64,000 bases of DNA from an uncultured Pseudohongiella sp. (GCA_951812965.1 OX638341.1:2586438-2650437), one strand, 5' to 3'; numbered from the stretch's first letter, positions 30,329 through 39,711 are shown. The notes: generated from the sequence alone by a model not told the origin. Made by a program: numbers and translations.

Positions 30329-32956
30329 TCAGGCTACTTGCGTACCGGGCTCCGCATTACCGGTGGCGGTGCTGAATTCGAGATCGCTGTTGGCGCCGAG
30401 ATCGATGTAGATGGTTGCCCCCGGGGCGAATTCTCCCGCCAGCACATGCTGGGCAAGCGGATTCTCGATTTGATTCTGGATGGCGCGCTTGAGCGGCCTG
30501 GCGCCATAAACCGGATCGAATCCCGCGTCGGCTATGTATCGAAGAACGCTCGGCGACGCATTCACCTGCAACTCGCTATCGGCAAGTCTACGATTCAGCG
30601 ACTCGACCTGCAGGCTTGCAATACCGAGAATTTCTTCCTTGCCCAGTGGCTGGAATACGACAATTTCGTCGATCCGATTGACAAATTCCGGCGAAAAATG
30701 GCGGACCACCGTGTTCAATACAGCCTGTTTCACGGAATCGTACGTATCCCGGTTCGGAGTCTCTTCCTGCATCAGTTGCTGAATGCGTTCGGACCCGAGA
30801 TTGGAGGTCATGATAATGACGGTATTGCGAAAATCCACGGTGCGGCCGTGACCGTCGGTCAGGCGGCCGTCGTCGAGCACCTGCAACAGTACGTTGAATA
30901 CTTCCGGATGCGCTTTCTCGACTTCATCGAGCAGCAACACGGAATACGGGCGCCGGCGCACAGCTTCGGTGAGATAACCGCCCTGCTCGTAGCCGACATA
31001 GCCGGGAGGCGCTCCGATTAGCCTGGCGACGGAATGCCGCTCCATGAATTCCGACATGTCGATGCGGACCATGGACGCTTCGGTATCGAACAGGAATTCG
31101 GCCAGAGTTTTGCATAATTCAGTCTTGCCGACGCCGGTTGGGCCCAGGAACAGGAAAGAACCGTTCGGACGGTTCGGGTCCGACAAGCCTGAGCGCGAGC
31201 GGCGCACGGCATGGGCAACGGCCGATATGGCCTCTTCCTGGCCTACTACCCGCTGCCGCAAGGCGTCTTCCATGCCAAGCAGGCGCTGGCGGTCGCTTTG
31301 CAGCATCTTGTTCACGGGAATTCCAGTAGCGCGGGAGAGGATATCGGCGATTTCCTCGTCGGTAACCCGGTTGCGCAAGAGTTTCTTGTCCGACACTGCG
31401 GCATGGGTGGCCTCTTCCAGTTTCTTTTCCAGACCCGGTATGACGCCGTACTGGATTTCGGACATGCGCGCGAGATCGCCGGCGCGTTGCGCCGATTCGA
31501 GTTCTATCCTGGCCCTTTCCAGACTCGACTTGATCGACTGGGCGCCGTGCAATGATGCCTTCTCGGCCTTCCAGATCTCGTCGAGGTTGGCGTACTCCCT
31601 TTCCAGATTGCAGATTTCCTCGTTAAGCTTTTCCCTGCGCTTTTTCGCCGGCGCATCCTTGTCCTTCTTGAGTGCTTCACGTTCGATCTTGAGCTGGATG
31701 AGGCGCCGGTCAAGCATGTCCATTTCTTCGGGTTTGGAGTCGATCTCCATGCGGATCATGCTGGCGGCTTCGTCGACGAGATCGATCGCCTTGTCGGGAA
31801 GTTGGCGGTCCGATACATAGCGCTGGGAAAGGCGCGCGGCTGCAATAATGGCGGAATCGGAAATTTCAACGCCATGGTGAACCTCGTAGCGCTCTTTCAG
31901 TCCGCGCAGAATGGCAATGGCAGCCTCTTCGTCGGGTTCTTCCACCAGAACTTTCTGGAATCGGCGTTCCAGCGCAGCGTCTTTCTCGATGTACTGCATG
32001 TATTCGTTGAGTGTGGTGGCGCCGACGCAATGCAATTCGCCCCGGGAAAGCGCCGGCTTGAGCATGTTGCCGGCATCCATGGCGCCTTCGGCCTTGCCGG
32101 CGCCGACCATGGTATGCAATTCGTCTATGAACAGGACCACCGAGCCTTCGCGCTTGGCGATTTCCTTGAGTACGCCCTTGAGCCGTTCCTCGAATTCACC
32201 CCGGTACTTTGCCCCGGCGATCAGAGAGCCCATGTCGAGCGCGAGAATGCTCTTGTTCTTCAAGCCTTCCGGCACTTCACCGTTGACGATTCGCTGGGCC
32301 AGCCCTTCGACAATGGCGGTCTTGCCTACACCCGGCTCGCCGATCAGTACCGGATTGTTCTTGGTGCGGCGCTGCAATACCTGAATGGCGCGGCGAATCT
32401 CGCTGTCCCGGCCGATGACCGGATCGAGTTCTCCCAAGCGCGCGCGTTCGGTGAGATCGATGCAATATCGCCCCAGCGCCTGGCGGCTTTCTTCTGCTTC
32501 CGCATCGGACACCGCTTCGCCACCGCGCAGATTGGCTATGGCGTTCTCAAGCGCCTGGGAACTGACACCGCTCGATTTGAGCAGTTTCCCGACCGCTCCG
32601 GTATCTTTCATCGCCGCCAGAAGTATGGTTTCACTGGCGACGAAGCTGTCACCATGTTCGCCGGCTATGGTTTCCGCGCGATTCAGCAATCTTGCAAGCT
32701 CGGGTGAGACCGAAAGCTGCCCGTCGTGTTCCTTCATACGCGGCTGATCCTGCACGATGCGGTCAAGCCCCGCGCGCAATTCGCCTGTATTGAATCCGGT
32801 CTGCGCCAACAGGGCGCGCACTGAGCCACCCTGCTGATCGATCAGGGCAAGCAACAGATGCGCCGGTTCGATGCTGCTATTACGATTCGTCAGGGCGAGC
32901 GATTGCGCATCGGCCAACGCCGCCTGCAGCTTCCCGGTAAATTTGTCTGGTCGCAT
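30329..32956 (-). CDS. clpB: ClpB disaggregase
   Basis: This is the ring AAA+ chaperone that, with DnaK, pulls proteins out of aggregates. The ATG at 32956 ([20 protein letters not shown]) matches the family start; a TTG three codons upstream is less likely. It has 875 residues: N-domain (1-145), AAA-1 with [20 protein letters not shown] and [14 protein letters not shown], the coiled-coil middle domain (about 400-530; [20 protein letters not shown]), and AAA-2 with [40 protein letters not shown] and NLGSERIQ. A heat-shock-like promoter lies upstream. It is followed, in the reading direction, by the ilv region. Confidence 0.97.
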   Translation of the reverse strand: MRPDKFTGKLQAALADAQSLALTNRNSSIEPAHLLLALIDQQGGSVRALLAQTGFNTGELRAGLDRIVQDQPRMKEHDGQLSVSPELARLLNRAETIAGEHGDSFVASETILLAAMKDTGAVGKLLKSSGVSSQALENAIANLRGGEAVSDAEAEESRQALGRYCIDLTERARLGELDPVIGRDSEIRRAIQVLQRRTKNNPVLIGEPGVGKTAIVEGLAQRIVNGEVPEGLKNKSILALDMGSLIAGAKYRGEFEERLKGVLKEIAKREGSVVLFIDELHTMVGAGKAEGAMDAGNMLKPALSRGELHCVGATTLNEYMQYIEKDAALERRFQKVLVEEPDEEAAIAILRGLKERYEVHHGVEISDSAIIAAARLSQRYVSDRQLPDKAIDLVDEAASMIRMEIDSKPEEMDMLDRRLIQLKIEREALKKDKDAPAKKRREKLNEEICNLEREYANLDEIWKAEKASLHGAQSIKSSLERARIELESAQRAGDLARMSEIQYGVIPGLEKKLEEATHAAVSDKKLLRNRVTDEEIADILSRATGIPVNKMLQSDRQRLLGMEDALRQRVVGQEEAISAVAHAVRRSRSGLSDPNRPNGSFLFLGPTGVGKTELCKTLAEFLFDTEASMVRIDMSEFMERHSVARLIGAPPGYVGYEQGGYLTEAVRRRPYSVLLLDEVEKAHPEVFNVLLQVLDDGRLTDGHGRTVDFRNTVIIMTSNLGSERIQQLMQEETPNRDTYDSVKQAVLNTVVRHFSPEFVNRIDEIVVFQPLGKEEILGIASLQVESLNRRLADSELQVNASPSVLRYIADAGFDPVYGARPLKRAIQNQIENPLAQHVLAGEFAPGATIYIDLGANSDLEFSTATGNAEPGTQVA

Positions 32957-32995
32957 GAGTCGCAAAATCTCTTTGGGTTGATTTAACGAACTTGT

Positions 32996-33024
32996 ATATG
33001 AGGTCTGGAGCGCATTACTTCAAC
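32996..33024 (-). promoter_or_regulatory. Sigma-32-like (heat shock) promoter of clpB
   Basis: On the minus strand GTTGAAG (33024-33018) is followed after 14 bp by CCTCATAT (33003-32996). The heat-shock consensus is CTTGAA and CCCCATNT at 13-15 bp spacing, so the -10 matches all but one base. Transcription would start near 32988, about 30 bases before the clpB ATG. This fits ClpB's known control by sigma-32. Confidence 0.6.
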
Positions 33025-33034
33025 CGGGCATCTC

Positions 33035-33142
33035 GCCGCTGTCGGTTTAAGGTATCGGGCGGACGCCGTAAATACGTCCCTGTAGGCTCTACTCAGACAT
33101 CCATGTCTGAGAAGCCACCCGATACCTTAAACCGACAGCGGC
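33035..33142. repeat. Large palindromic element, hybrid type
   Basis: Perfect 25-bp inverted arms (33035-33059 and 33118-33142; arm GCCGCTGTCGGTTTAAGGTA plus TCGGG) enclose a 58-bp core. The first half of the core, CGGACGCCGTAAATACGTCC and CTGTAGGCTC, matches the core of the hrpA and pgeF-side elements. The second half differs and holds its own hairpin, CTCAGACATCCATGTCTGAG (33092-33111). It lies just beyond the -35 box of clpB. Confidence 0.9.
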
Positions 33143-33372
33143 TTACGGCATGCCGAACTGTTTGATGCAGATGAGGTTTGTTATGTGGCTGTCGATTGGC
33201 ACGCTCATTCAGAGCCTCCGCCGTAGGGCTCTACTCAGACACCCATGTCTGAGAAGCCGCCCGGTACTTCAAACCGACAGCGGCTTACGGCATTTCATAC
33301 TGTTTAATGCAGATGAAGTTTGTTATGCAGTTGCAGGTCAGTACGCACAGTCAGAGCCCCCGCCGTAGTGGC
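33089..33372. repeat. 142-bp tandem duplication with fossils of the pgeF 3' end
   Basis: Matching marks recur at a constant offset of 142 bp: CTACTCAGACA at 33089 and 33231, ACCGACAGCGGCTTACGGCA at 33131 and 33273, and ATGCAGATGARGTTTGTTATG at 33165 and 33307. The last block resembles the real pgeF end at 33518 (ATGCAAATTAGGTTTGCCATG). On the minus strand the copies read ITNLICIK and ITNFICIK, against ANLICINK in PgeF. The region is therefore built of repeat-element pieces plus duplicated gene tail. Confidence 0.8.
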
Positions 33373-33465
33373 TGTGTGCAGCGGGCGTGCGAGGCAGGAC
33401 GCCGAGCCCGAGCCTACAGGGACGTATTCACGGCGTCCGCTGCACACAGCCACTACGGCGGGGGC
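33356..33465. repeat. Large palindromic element beside pgeF
   Basis: Perfect 29-bp inverted arms (33356-33384 and 33437-33465) enclose a 52-bp core (33385-33436) that matches the hrpA core except for one missing A. The arms (outer part GCCCCCGCCGTAGTGG, inner part CTGTGTGCAGCGG) differ from the hrpA arms at about 6 of the inner 21 positions, and each change is matched on the other arm. It lies 37 bp beyond the pgeF stop. Confidence 0.93.
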
Positions 33466-33501
33466 GGATCGAAGCCACAGTACTCACTGTTTGATGGGCT
33501 G

Positions 33502-34269
33502 TCAGGACACCTTATTGATGCAAATTAGGTTTGCCATGCGGCCGCAGGGGCCGTCGCGGCGGTGGGAATAGAAGCGGGTGGCATCGCAGTGGGTGCAATG
33601 GGTTCCGCCGGAAATGGTTTTGGCGCCGAGGCGGAACAATTTTATACGGGCGATTTGGGTCAGGTTGGTGTGGTACTTGCCTGGTTTTTCGAGGGGGGTG
33701 AATGCGGAATCGAGCTGTTTTTTTTCGTGGGTGTCGGTGGCGCGGTCCAGGAATGATTCGCGCACGTCATCGCCTGTTTCGTAGTGGCAGGACAGGATGG
33801 CTGGTCCTAACCAGATCAGCAGATCTTTGGGTTCGCTTTGCATGGTTGTCAGTGTGTTCTCGATGATGCCTGCGCTCATGCCGCGCCAGCCGGCGTGAAT
33901 GATCGCAGCTTCGTTCCCGGCTCGATTGCAGACGAAGATCGGCAGGCAATCCGCGGTGAGAACGCAGAGAACCATGCCGGGAGTGCTGGTGATCAGGCTG
34001 TCCGCTTCTGGCGCTTCTCCTGCCTGGAATACGATGGCCGGTTTGCTTCCGTGGACCTGTTGCAGCCACTGGTAGTCGGCGTCGGGAGCGAAAGCCCCGG
34101 CTGCGAGTTCGCGATTGCGCCGGACACTGTTTTCCATGTCGCCGACATGCAGGGCCATGTTGAGTCCGGCGAATTCTTCCTTGCTGCAGCCACCGCCGCG
34201 GGTTGTTGACGCGGCGAGGATCGTGCCGGGCGCGGGCCAGTCCGGGCGCAGCAGTTCAAGCTTGCGCAT
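33502..34269 (-). CDS. pgeF: Multicopper-oxidase-fold purine nucleosidase/laccase-domain protein (YfiH)
   Basis: PgeF (YfiH) is described as a peptidoglycan-editing or purine-nucleoside-cleaving enzyme. The ATG at 34269 (MRKLELLRPDWPAPGTILAA) gives 255 residues. Family motifs are STTRGGGCSKEEFAGLNMAL, WLQQVHG, LTADCLPIFVCNRAGNEAAI, HAGWRGMSAGIIENTL and the C-terminal CTHCDATRFYSHRRDGPCGR with zinc-ligand Cys and His. It overlaps rluD by 14 bp, as in many proteobacteria (bamD/rluD/pgeF/clpB block). The C-terminus ends MANLICINKVS; the usual end is shorter and closes in a Trp-Leu, so the tail may have been altered by the repeat element next door. Confidence 0.93.
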   Translation of the reverse strand: MRKLELLRPDWPAPGTILAASTTRGGGCSKEEFAGLNMALHVGDMENSVRRNRELAAGAFAPDADYQWLQQVHGSKPAIVFQAGEAPEADSLITSTPGMVLCVLTADCLPIFVCNRAGNEAAIIHAGWRGMSAGIIENTLTTMQSEPKDLLIWLGPAILSCHYETGDDVRESFLDRATDTHEKKQLDSAFTPLEKPGKYHTNLTQIARIKLFRLGAKTISGGTHCTHCDATRFYSHRRDGPCGRMANLICINKVS

Positions 34270-35236
34270 CGTTCCTTTCCCGGGCGAGTGCATCGCTCTT
34301 CAATTGCTCAAGCAACTCGATCATATCTTTCGGCAACTCTATGTCCTTGCTGATATTTTTCTTGCTGACGGGGTGTGCGAAAGACAGCCGGCAGGCATGC
34401 AGGGCCTGGCGCTTGAATTCACCCAGGGTTTTTGCAAGTTCGGCTGGGCAGGCGGGAGGCAGTTTGGGTCTGCCGCCGTAGGTTCGGTCTCCGACCGCCG
34501 GGTATCCGAGCCAGGACAGGTGTACGCGAATCTGATGGGTGCGGCCGGTATCCAGCGTTATTTCGAGAAAGGAATGCGCGCTAAATCGTTCCAGCACCCG
34601 ATAATGCGTACGCGCCGGCTTGCCTTCCGCAACAACCGCCATCCGGGTTCTGTGAACGGGATGCCTTCCCAGGGGCTGGTCCACGGTTCCCCCGCCAGTG
34701 GGAACGCCATGTACCAGCGCCTGGTATACGCGTTCGATTCGGCGTTCCTGCAATTGTCTTACCAGACTGGTATGCGCGCGCAACGAGCGCGCGATCAGCA
34801 TAAGGCCGGTGGTGTCCTTGTCGAGGCGGTGGATGATGCCCGCGCGCGGCAATTGCGCCAGTTCCGGAAAAGAATGCAGCAGGCCGTTCAGCAAGGTTCC
34901 TTCGTGATGGCCTGCCGCGGGGTGGACGACCAGGTTTTCTGGCTTGTTTACGATGAGAAGATCCTCATCCTCGAATCGAATATCCAGCTCCATGGCCTCG
35001 GGCGTCAATTCACCGTCCGGCGCGAGTACGGCGTCGATTTCGATGACATCGCCTTGCTGCAAGCGTTCCCTTTGCTTCATATTTCGGGAATTTACCGTCA
35101 AGTTTCCGCTTTTTATCCACAGTTGCAAGCGTGATCGCGAAAAATCAGGAAAAAGTCTGGCTGCCGCCTGGTCCAGGCGCAAGCCAGCCAGCGATTCTGT
35201 TATTGTTTCCCTGCGGAGTATTCTGCTTTCTTGCAT
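34256..35236 (-). CDS. rluD: 23S rRNA pseudouridine synthase RluD
   Basis: This enzyme makes the pseudouridines of helix 69 in 23S rRNA (1911, 1915, 1917 in E. coli). The frame opens at 35281, but the ATG at 35236 (MQESRILRRETITESLAGLR) aligns best with the E. coli start and gives 326 residues. The N-terminal S4 domain (LRLDQAAARLFPDFSRSRLQ) is followed by the catalytic domain with AGIIHRLDKDTTGLMLIARS holding the catalytic Asp, and LDTGRTHQIRVHLSWLGYPA with VGDRTYGGRPKLP. It lies divergently from bamD and is followed with overlap by pgeF. Confidence 0.94.
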   Translation of the reverse strand: MQESRILRRETITESLAGLRLDQAAARLFPDFSRSRLQLWIKSGNLTVNSRNMKQRERLQQGDVIEIDAVLAPDGELTPEAMELDIRFEDEDLLIVNKPENLVVHPAAGHHEGTLLNGLLHSFPELAQLPRAGIIHRLDKDTTGLMLIARSLRAHTSLVRQLQERRIERVYQALVHGVPTGGGTVDQPLGRHPVHRTRMAVVAEGKPARTHYRVLERFSAHSFLEITLDTGRTHQIRVHLSWLGYPAVGDRTYGGRPKLPPACPAELAKTLGEFKRQALHACRLSFAHPVSKKNISKDIELPKDMIELLEQLKSDALARERNDAQA

Positions 35237-35401
35237 CGGTTCATCCAGGTGGCGATTCGCGCAGGTTGTCATATTCTCCATTTCGGTTCCATCTGCGCGG
35301 ATGCCAAGCCGGGGAATGCCTGTCTCCGGGATTCATCTTGGACCGCGGGCGGCGCCGGCGTTACAATTGCCGACGTTACAATTTGACGGCAGATCGGATT
35401 C

Positions 35402-36394
35402 ATGACCCAACTCTTGCGATTCACGAGACTCTCGCTGCTCCTGCTCGTTGCTTCGCTTTTCGTAGCCTGCGCCTGGTTCGGCGGTGACGAAGACGAAGAC
35501 GAATTTGCCGACCTCAGCACCGAGGAACAGTTTTACCAGCGCGCGCTCGATCAACTTACCAACCAGAACTTTCGGGGCTCGATTTCAACTTACGAGGCGC
35601 TTGAATCCCGGTTTCCCTTCGGCCGCTTCGCGGAACAGGCCCAGATAGAAATAGTCTTTGCCTACTATCGCAGCGGCGACCGGGAAGCCGCGCGAGCAGC
35701 GGCGCAACGTTTCATCCGGCTGCATCCCGACAGCGACAACATCGATTACGCCTATTACATGCTGGGACTGTCTTCGTTCGACGACAACAGCAGTTTCCTC
35801 GACCGCTTCGTACCGATCGACCCGACCAAGCGCGACCCTGGCCGCACCGAGGAATCCTTCAATGATTTCGCGCAATTGCTGGCGCTCTATCCGGACAGTC
35901 CGTACGCGGCTGACGCCCGGGCCAGGATGATTTATCTGCGCAACAATCTGGCCGCATACGAGATTCATGTGGCGAATTACTATCTGGAACGCAGGGCCTT
36001 CATCGCTGCCCAGCGCCGGGCGCAATACGTAGTGGAAAACTTCCAGGGAACCCCGGCTGTGGCGGACGCAGTGGCGATCATGGTCGAATGTTATCTGCGT
36101 TTGGGATTGAATGACCTTGCGGACACTTCACTCGCGCTGCTGCAGGAGAACTATCCGGACCATCCTTCCATCGACGAAGACGGAGACTTCCTCATACGTA
36201 CGGAAATTTCCGATCCGTCGCTGCTGTATACCGTGACTTTCGGACTGATCGGCGACAACCGCGGCAATCCGCCCCTCGCGCCGACCTCGCGGCCGCCCTT
36301 GTCGGGCAGCCAGCAGATCATAACCAGCCAGGATGCGCCGGAAGAGCCGGACCGTTCCCTCCTCAGCATCATTACTTTCGGCATCTTCGATTGA
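35402..36394 (+). CDS. bamD: BamD outer-membrane assembly lipoprotein
   Basis: BamD is the essential lipoprotein of the BAM complex that folds outer-membrane beta-barrels. The 330-residue precursor has a lipoprotein signal ending [12 protein letters not shown], with Cys 23 as the lipidated residue. An acidic stretch ([11 protein letters not shown]) follows, then five TPR repeats (about residues 45-240: [40 protein letters not shown] and others). [20 protein letters not shown] is a conserved BamD segment. The C-terminal 70 residues form a low-complexity tail absent from E. coli BamD but, as I recall, present in Pseudomonas. Confidence 0.94.
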   Translation: MTQLLRFTRLSLLLLVASLFVACAWFGGDEDEDEFADLSTEEQFYQRALDQLTNQNFRGSISTYEALESRFPFGRFAEQAQIEIVFAYYRSGDREAARAAAQRFIRLHPDSDNIDYAYYMLGLSSFDDNSSFLDRFVPIDPTKRDPGRTEESFNDFAQLLALYPDSPYAADARARMIYLRNNLAAYEIHVANYYLERRAFIAAQRRAQYVVENFQGTPAVADAVAIMVECYLRLGLNDLADTSLALLQENYPDHPSIDEDGDFLIRTEISDPSLLYTVTFGLIGDNRGNPPLAPTSRPPLSGSQQIITSQDAPEEPDRSLLSIITFGIFD

Positions 36395-36407
36395 GCGCGC
36401 AGACAGC

Positions 36408-38051
36408 CTAATCGCCGGGCGGCCACGCATTCGTAATCGGATACCTTCGATCGCGGCCGAAGGCCTTTTGCGTCAAGCGAACGCCGGGCGGGCCCTGACG
36501 CCGCTTGTATTCGTTTCGATCCACCATGCGCACGATTCCGGCAACTACTTCCTCGTCAAAGCCGTCTTTGACGATGCGATTGGCGCTCCAGTCCTGTTCC
36601 ACGTAACGTTCGAGAATCGAGTCCAGCACCTCGTAAGGCGGCAGATTGTCCGCATCTATCTGGTTGGGAGCGAGTTCGGCCGAAGGCGGCCGATCGATCA
36701 CCTCGCGGGGAATGGCTTCGTCCGCATCGTCCGCGAGTTCGTTGCGATATTCAGCGAGACGGTAGACCATGGTCTTGGAAACGTCTTTCAACACGTCGAA
36801 TCCGCCGGCCATATCGCCGTATAAGGTGGCATAACCCACGGCGAGTTCACTCTTGTTGCCCGTGGTCAGGACGAGCAATCCCTTCTTGTTGGAAATAGCC
36901 ATCAGCAACACGCCGCGGCAACGCGCCTGAACGTTCTGCTCGCTAACATCCGGCCCGGCGCCGGCGAACTCGTCTTTCAGCGCGGCCAGGAATGCCGAAT
37001 AGATATCATCGATGGGTATCATGCTGAATTCGACGCCCAGCGCCTGAGCCTGTCTGGCAGCGGCGTCCTTGCTCAAGTCCGAGGTGTAGGTGAAAGGCAT
37101 CATCACGGCCTGAACGCGCTCCGGGCCCAGCGCATCGACCGCTACGGCAAGGGTAAGCGCCGAATCGATGCCACCCGACAATCCGAGCACGACTCCGGGA
37201 AAACCATTCTTGTTCACATAATCGCGTACCCCGAGTACGAGCGCCTGGTAGATCTGCCTTTCCACCGGAGCCGGCGCTTGTGTTTCTCCATCCCGCAACC
37301 TGCAACCGCCGCCCTGCTCGTCCACTTCGATGTCTACCGGATACAGACCTTCCTCGAAAGGCGGCGCCAGCGTTCGTGCGATACCCTCCGCGTCGACGGC
37401 AAGCGAAGCGCCGTCGAACACGAGTTCGTCCTGCCCGCCGACGAGATTTACATATATGATCGGGAAGTCGCCCCGCCTGCACCTTTGCGCCAGCAATGCT
37501 TTCCTGTCTTCGGTCTTGCCGATGTGGAAAGGAGAAGCATTGACATTTATCAGCAATCCAGCTCCGGCGTTGCTTGCCTGCAAAACGGGATACTCGATCC
37601 ACAAGTCCTCACAGATCGTGAATGCGATCTTTACGCCGAACATCTCGACCAGGCAGGGACTGCCGCCGGCGCGGAAATAGCGCTGTTCGTCAAAGACCTG
37701 GTAGTTGGGTAACTGCTGTTTGTGATAAGTCGCAATTCGCCTGCCCTGATCGATTACGGTCAGAGCGTTGAACAGACCCTCATCCGTGGCCTCCGGAAAT
37801 CCGATCGCCACCGGGCACTCGATTCCGGCGCCGGCAATCCCGGCGAGCGCGTGATCGATCCTTGCGGAAAGACTCGGGCGCAATAACAGGTCTTCCGGCG
37901 GATAACCGGTCAAGGTCAATTCGGGAAACACCACCAGATCTGCGCCAAGTTCGGACTTCGCGCGCCGGGCGTTTTCCACGATCCGCTCCGCATTGCCGTC
38001 GATATCGCCGACCAGGAGATTCAATTGCGCCATCACCACTCTTGCGCGCAT
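36408..38051 (-). CDS. nadE: Glutamine-dependent NAD+ synthetase
   Basis: The last step of NAD synthesis: deamido-NAD is amidated with ammonia produced from glutamine by the fused nitrilase domain. The N-terminal amidase (1-265) shows the Glu-Lys-Cys triad: LVVFPELTLTGYPPEDLL (Glu), KQQLPNYQVFDEQRYF (Lys) and FTICEDLWIE (Cys). The C-terminal synthetase has the PP-loop VVLGLSGGIDSALTLAVAVD, LTTGNKSELAVGYATLYGDM and RREGPPGV-like RRQGPPGVRLTQKAFGRDRR. The length of 547 is normal. GGAGG lies 7 bases before the ATG. It converges with bamD across a 13-bp gap. Confidence 0.96.
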   Translation of the reverse strand: MRARVVMAQLNLLVGDIDGNAERIVENARRAKSELGADLVVFPELTLTGYPPEDLLLRPSLSARIDHALAGIAGAGIECPVAIGFPEATDEGLFNALTVIDQGRRIATYHKQQLPNYQVFDEQRYFRAGGSPCLVEMFGVKIAFTICEDLWIEYPVLQASNAGAGLLINVNASPFHIGKTEDRKALLAQRCRRGDFPIIYVNLVGGQDELVFDGASLAVDAEGIARTLAPPFEEGLYPVDIEVDEQGGGCRLRDGETQAPAPVERQIYQALVLGVRDYVNKNGFPGVVLGLSGGIDSALTLAVAVDALGPERVQAVMMPFTYTSDLSKDAAARQAQALGVEFSMIPIDDIYSAFLAALKDEFAGAGPDVSEQNVQARCRGVLLMAISNKKGLLVLTTGNKSELAVGYATLYGDMAGGFDVLKDVSKTMVYRLAEYRNELADDADEAIPREVIDRPPSAELAPNQIDADNLPPYEVLDSILERYVEQDWSANRIVKDGFDEEVVAGIVRMVDRNEYKRRQGPPGVRLTQKAFGRDRRYPITNAWPPGD

Positions 38052-38136
38052 GCGATTCCTCCGGAAAATCCCTGCAATTTATCGATCCCCGACTAGACTT
38101 TGAGCAAGGGCAAAATACCAATGACGAAGGTGGAAA

Positions 38137-38697
38137 ATGATCCGAAACTCCGGAATGACCTTGCTGGAACTGATTTTGGCGATAGCCTTGCTGTCGATAC
38201 TCGTGGCGGCGACGGCGCCATCGCTGAGAGGAATTATAGAACAACGACGGGGCGACGAAGTAATCGGTGTGCTGCGCGATGCAATCGAGCTTGGCCGCGC
38301 CACGGCTATCAGCAGCGGCAGGCTCGCCACTATATGCCGTTCCGGCAACGGCGCAAGTTGCGGCGGCCGCTGGCAAGAAGGCATGATCGTCTTCATCGAC
38401 GCTGACGGCGACCGTCGGCCCGATTCTCCGGGCACTCTTGTGCGGGCGTTCCGTTTTCCGACGTCGAACGGAACCATCCGCTGGCGCTCTTTCGGCAACA
38501 GGCAATATCTGCAAATGACCCCGCTCGGCTTTACCCGCAACCAGAACGGCAATTTCACCTGGTGCCCGGCGGACGGCGACAATAGCAATGCGCGCCAACT
38601 GATCGTCAATGCCGCGGGCAGGCTCCGCGAGGCAGTCGACAGCGATGGCGACGGTGTGCGGGAAGGCAGCAATGGCAGGCCGATCGAATGTGATTGA
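38137..38697 (+). CDS. fimT: Type IV minor prepilin, FimT/GspH family
   Basis: This is a pseudopilin with a very short leader, MIRNSG, cleaved by prepilin peptidase before MTLLELILAIALLSILVAA, where Glu 5 of the mature protein is kept. The remainder is the GspH/FimT beta-sandwich: EVIGVLRDAIELGRATAISS, RWQEGMIVFIDADGDRRP and LIVNAAGRLRE. It has 186 residues, with a Cys near the C-terminus as in FimT/FimU. AAGGTGG lies just before the ATG. It faces the pilVWXE operon, ending 29 bp from pilE. It probably joins the priming tip complex of the pilus. Confidence 0.88.
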   Translation: MIRNSGMTLLELILAIALLSILVAATAPSLRGIIEQRRGDEVIGVLRDAIELGRATAISSGRLATICRSGNGASCGGRWQEGMIVFIDADGDRRPDSPGTLVRAFRFPTSNGTIRWRSFGNRQYLQMTPLGFTRNQNGNFTWCPADGDNSNARQLIVNAAGRLREAVDSDGDGVREGSNGRPIECD

Positions 38698-38726
38698 GCC
38701 GGATGCCGGAAGACGCCTGCCGGAAA

Positions 38727-39158
38727 TTACCGCCAACAAGCTTCCATGGAATCCCCTTCCGCGCCGCGGCTGCCGTCGGCGGACAAGCTGAACAGGCTGC
38801 AAGCATCGTGCGCCTGCCCGCCCCTGGGGCTTGCCACGGCGACGAAACACACGGTCCAGTCGCTTCCGGGGCAGGCTTGCACTTCAATTTCATAGTGACC
38901 TCCCCGGGTCAACCGGCGGCGTCCGGCAACCACCGGCAAACGCAAGGGTTGCGCGTCGTCCACGTAACTGCCGTTGCGCGAATGATATCTTTCCTGATCC
39001 GCCGCCACTTCCACCAGTTCCAGCCTGGCTTCCAATCTGCCGGCCCGCAGCAGATGATCCCGATACGCTGGCAGGGCGAGCGCCGCCAGGATGCCCAAAA
39101 TCGCCAGCACGAGCAGCGCTTCCATCAAGGTGAAGCCGAATTGATTTCTTTTGCCCAT
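38727..39158 (-). CDS. pilE: PilE-like type IV minor prepilin
   Basis: A 143-residue prepilin with leader MGKRNQFG and mature start FTLMEALLVLAILGILAALA with Glu 5. The segment DHLLRAGRLEARLELVEVAA is the usual continuation of the long alpha-helix. The segment ERYHSRNGSYVDDAQPLRLP is the PilE/minor pilin alpha-beta loop, and Cys residues near the C-terminus frame the D-region. It is the last gene of pilV-W-X-E, 34 bp after pilX. In Pseudomonas the minor pilin PilE closes the same cluster. The major pilin pilA is not in this window. Confidence 0.88.
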   Translation of the reverse strand: MGKRNQFGFTLMEALLVLAILGILAALALPAYRDHLLRAGRLEARLELVEVAADQERYHSRNGSYVDDAQPLRLPVVAGRRRLTRGGHYEIEVQACPGSDWTVCFVAVASPRGGQAHDACSLFSLSADGSRGAEGDSMEACWR

Positions 39159-39192
39159 TTTCCCTCCCGGAAAGAACCGGATTTTTTGCTGT

Positions 39193-39711
39193 TCAGGTTA
39201 GTTGCCGCCAGGACAGCCGTGTTTGCGTCAAGGTGCGAGGGCCATCGCAAACGGCCACCCCGAGAATCTGCAGGACGCTCGAACCTGCCCCCGGCCGAGA
39301 CGAAGCACGAGCCGTAATCCTGTAATACACAGGCGCAGACTGATTTTGCGGAACGATCGGCCCGGACAAGGTCTCCACGAAATATCGCGGCGGTTCGGTA
39401 ACGGGTCGGGTCAAATCCGCATTGACGCCATGGATATCCCACCATTGCGGTTCGAGTTGAACGGTCTGAGGCCAGGGAGGCTGACCGATTGGCGGCTCTT
39501 CGTAATTCGCGTCTGGACATTGCCGGCCGATCGTTTCCTCGGCGTCGCGCAAGGCTGCCTCGGCAGCTTCGAAACCGTTATTGAAACGCCGCAAATTCGC
39601 TTCCATGCGATCGTGCAACAGCACCGATTCCATCCCGGCGACGGCCATCAGCGCCAGCAACGCCAGGAATACCAGGCACACAGCCAGAATTGCGCCGTGT
39701 TGCCGCTTCAC
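39193..39711 (-). CDS. pilX: PilX minor pilin, GTG start
   Basis: A 172-residue inner-membrane-anchored minor pilin. The frame is open far upstream inside pilW, but the start is taken as the GTG at 39711, which overlaps the pilW stop as GTGA and has AGAGGAG upstream. The mature part begins KRQHGAILAVCLVFLALLAL, a PilX hallmark, with ANLRRFNNGFEAAEAALRDA next. The 'QxGxxLxxxLxxL' helix without a normal Glu 5 is typical of PilX/GspK. A conserved C-terminal Cys is present (VAVCDGPRTL). Confidence 0.85.
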   Translation of the reverse strand: MKRQHGAILAVCLVFLALLALMAVAGMESVLLHDRMEANLRRFNNGFEAAEAALRDAEETIGRQCPDANYEEPPIGQPPWPQTVQLEPQWWDIHGVNADLTRPVTEPPRYFVETLSGPIVPQNQSAPVYYRITARASSRPGAGSSVLQILGVAVCDGPRTLTQTRLSWRQLT

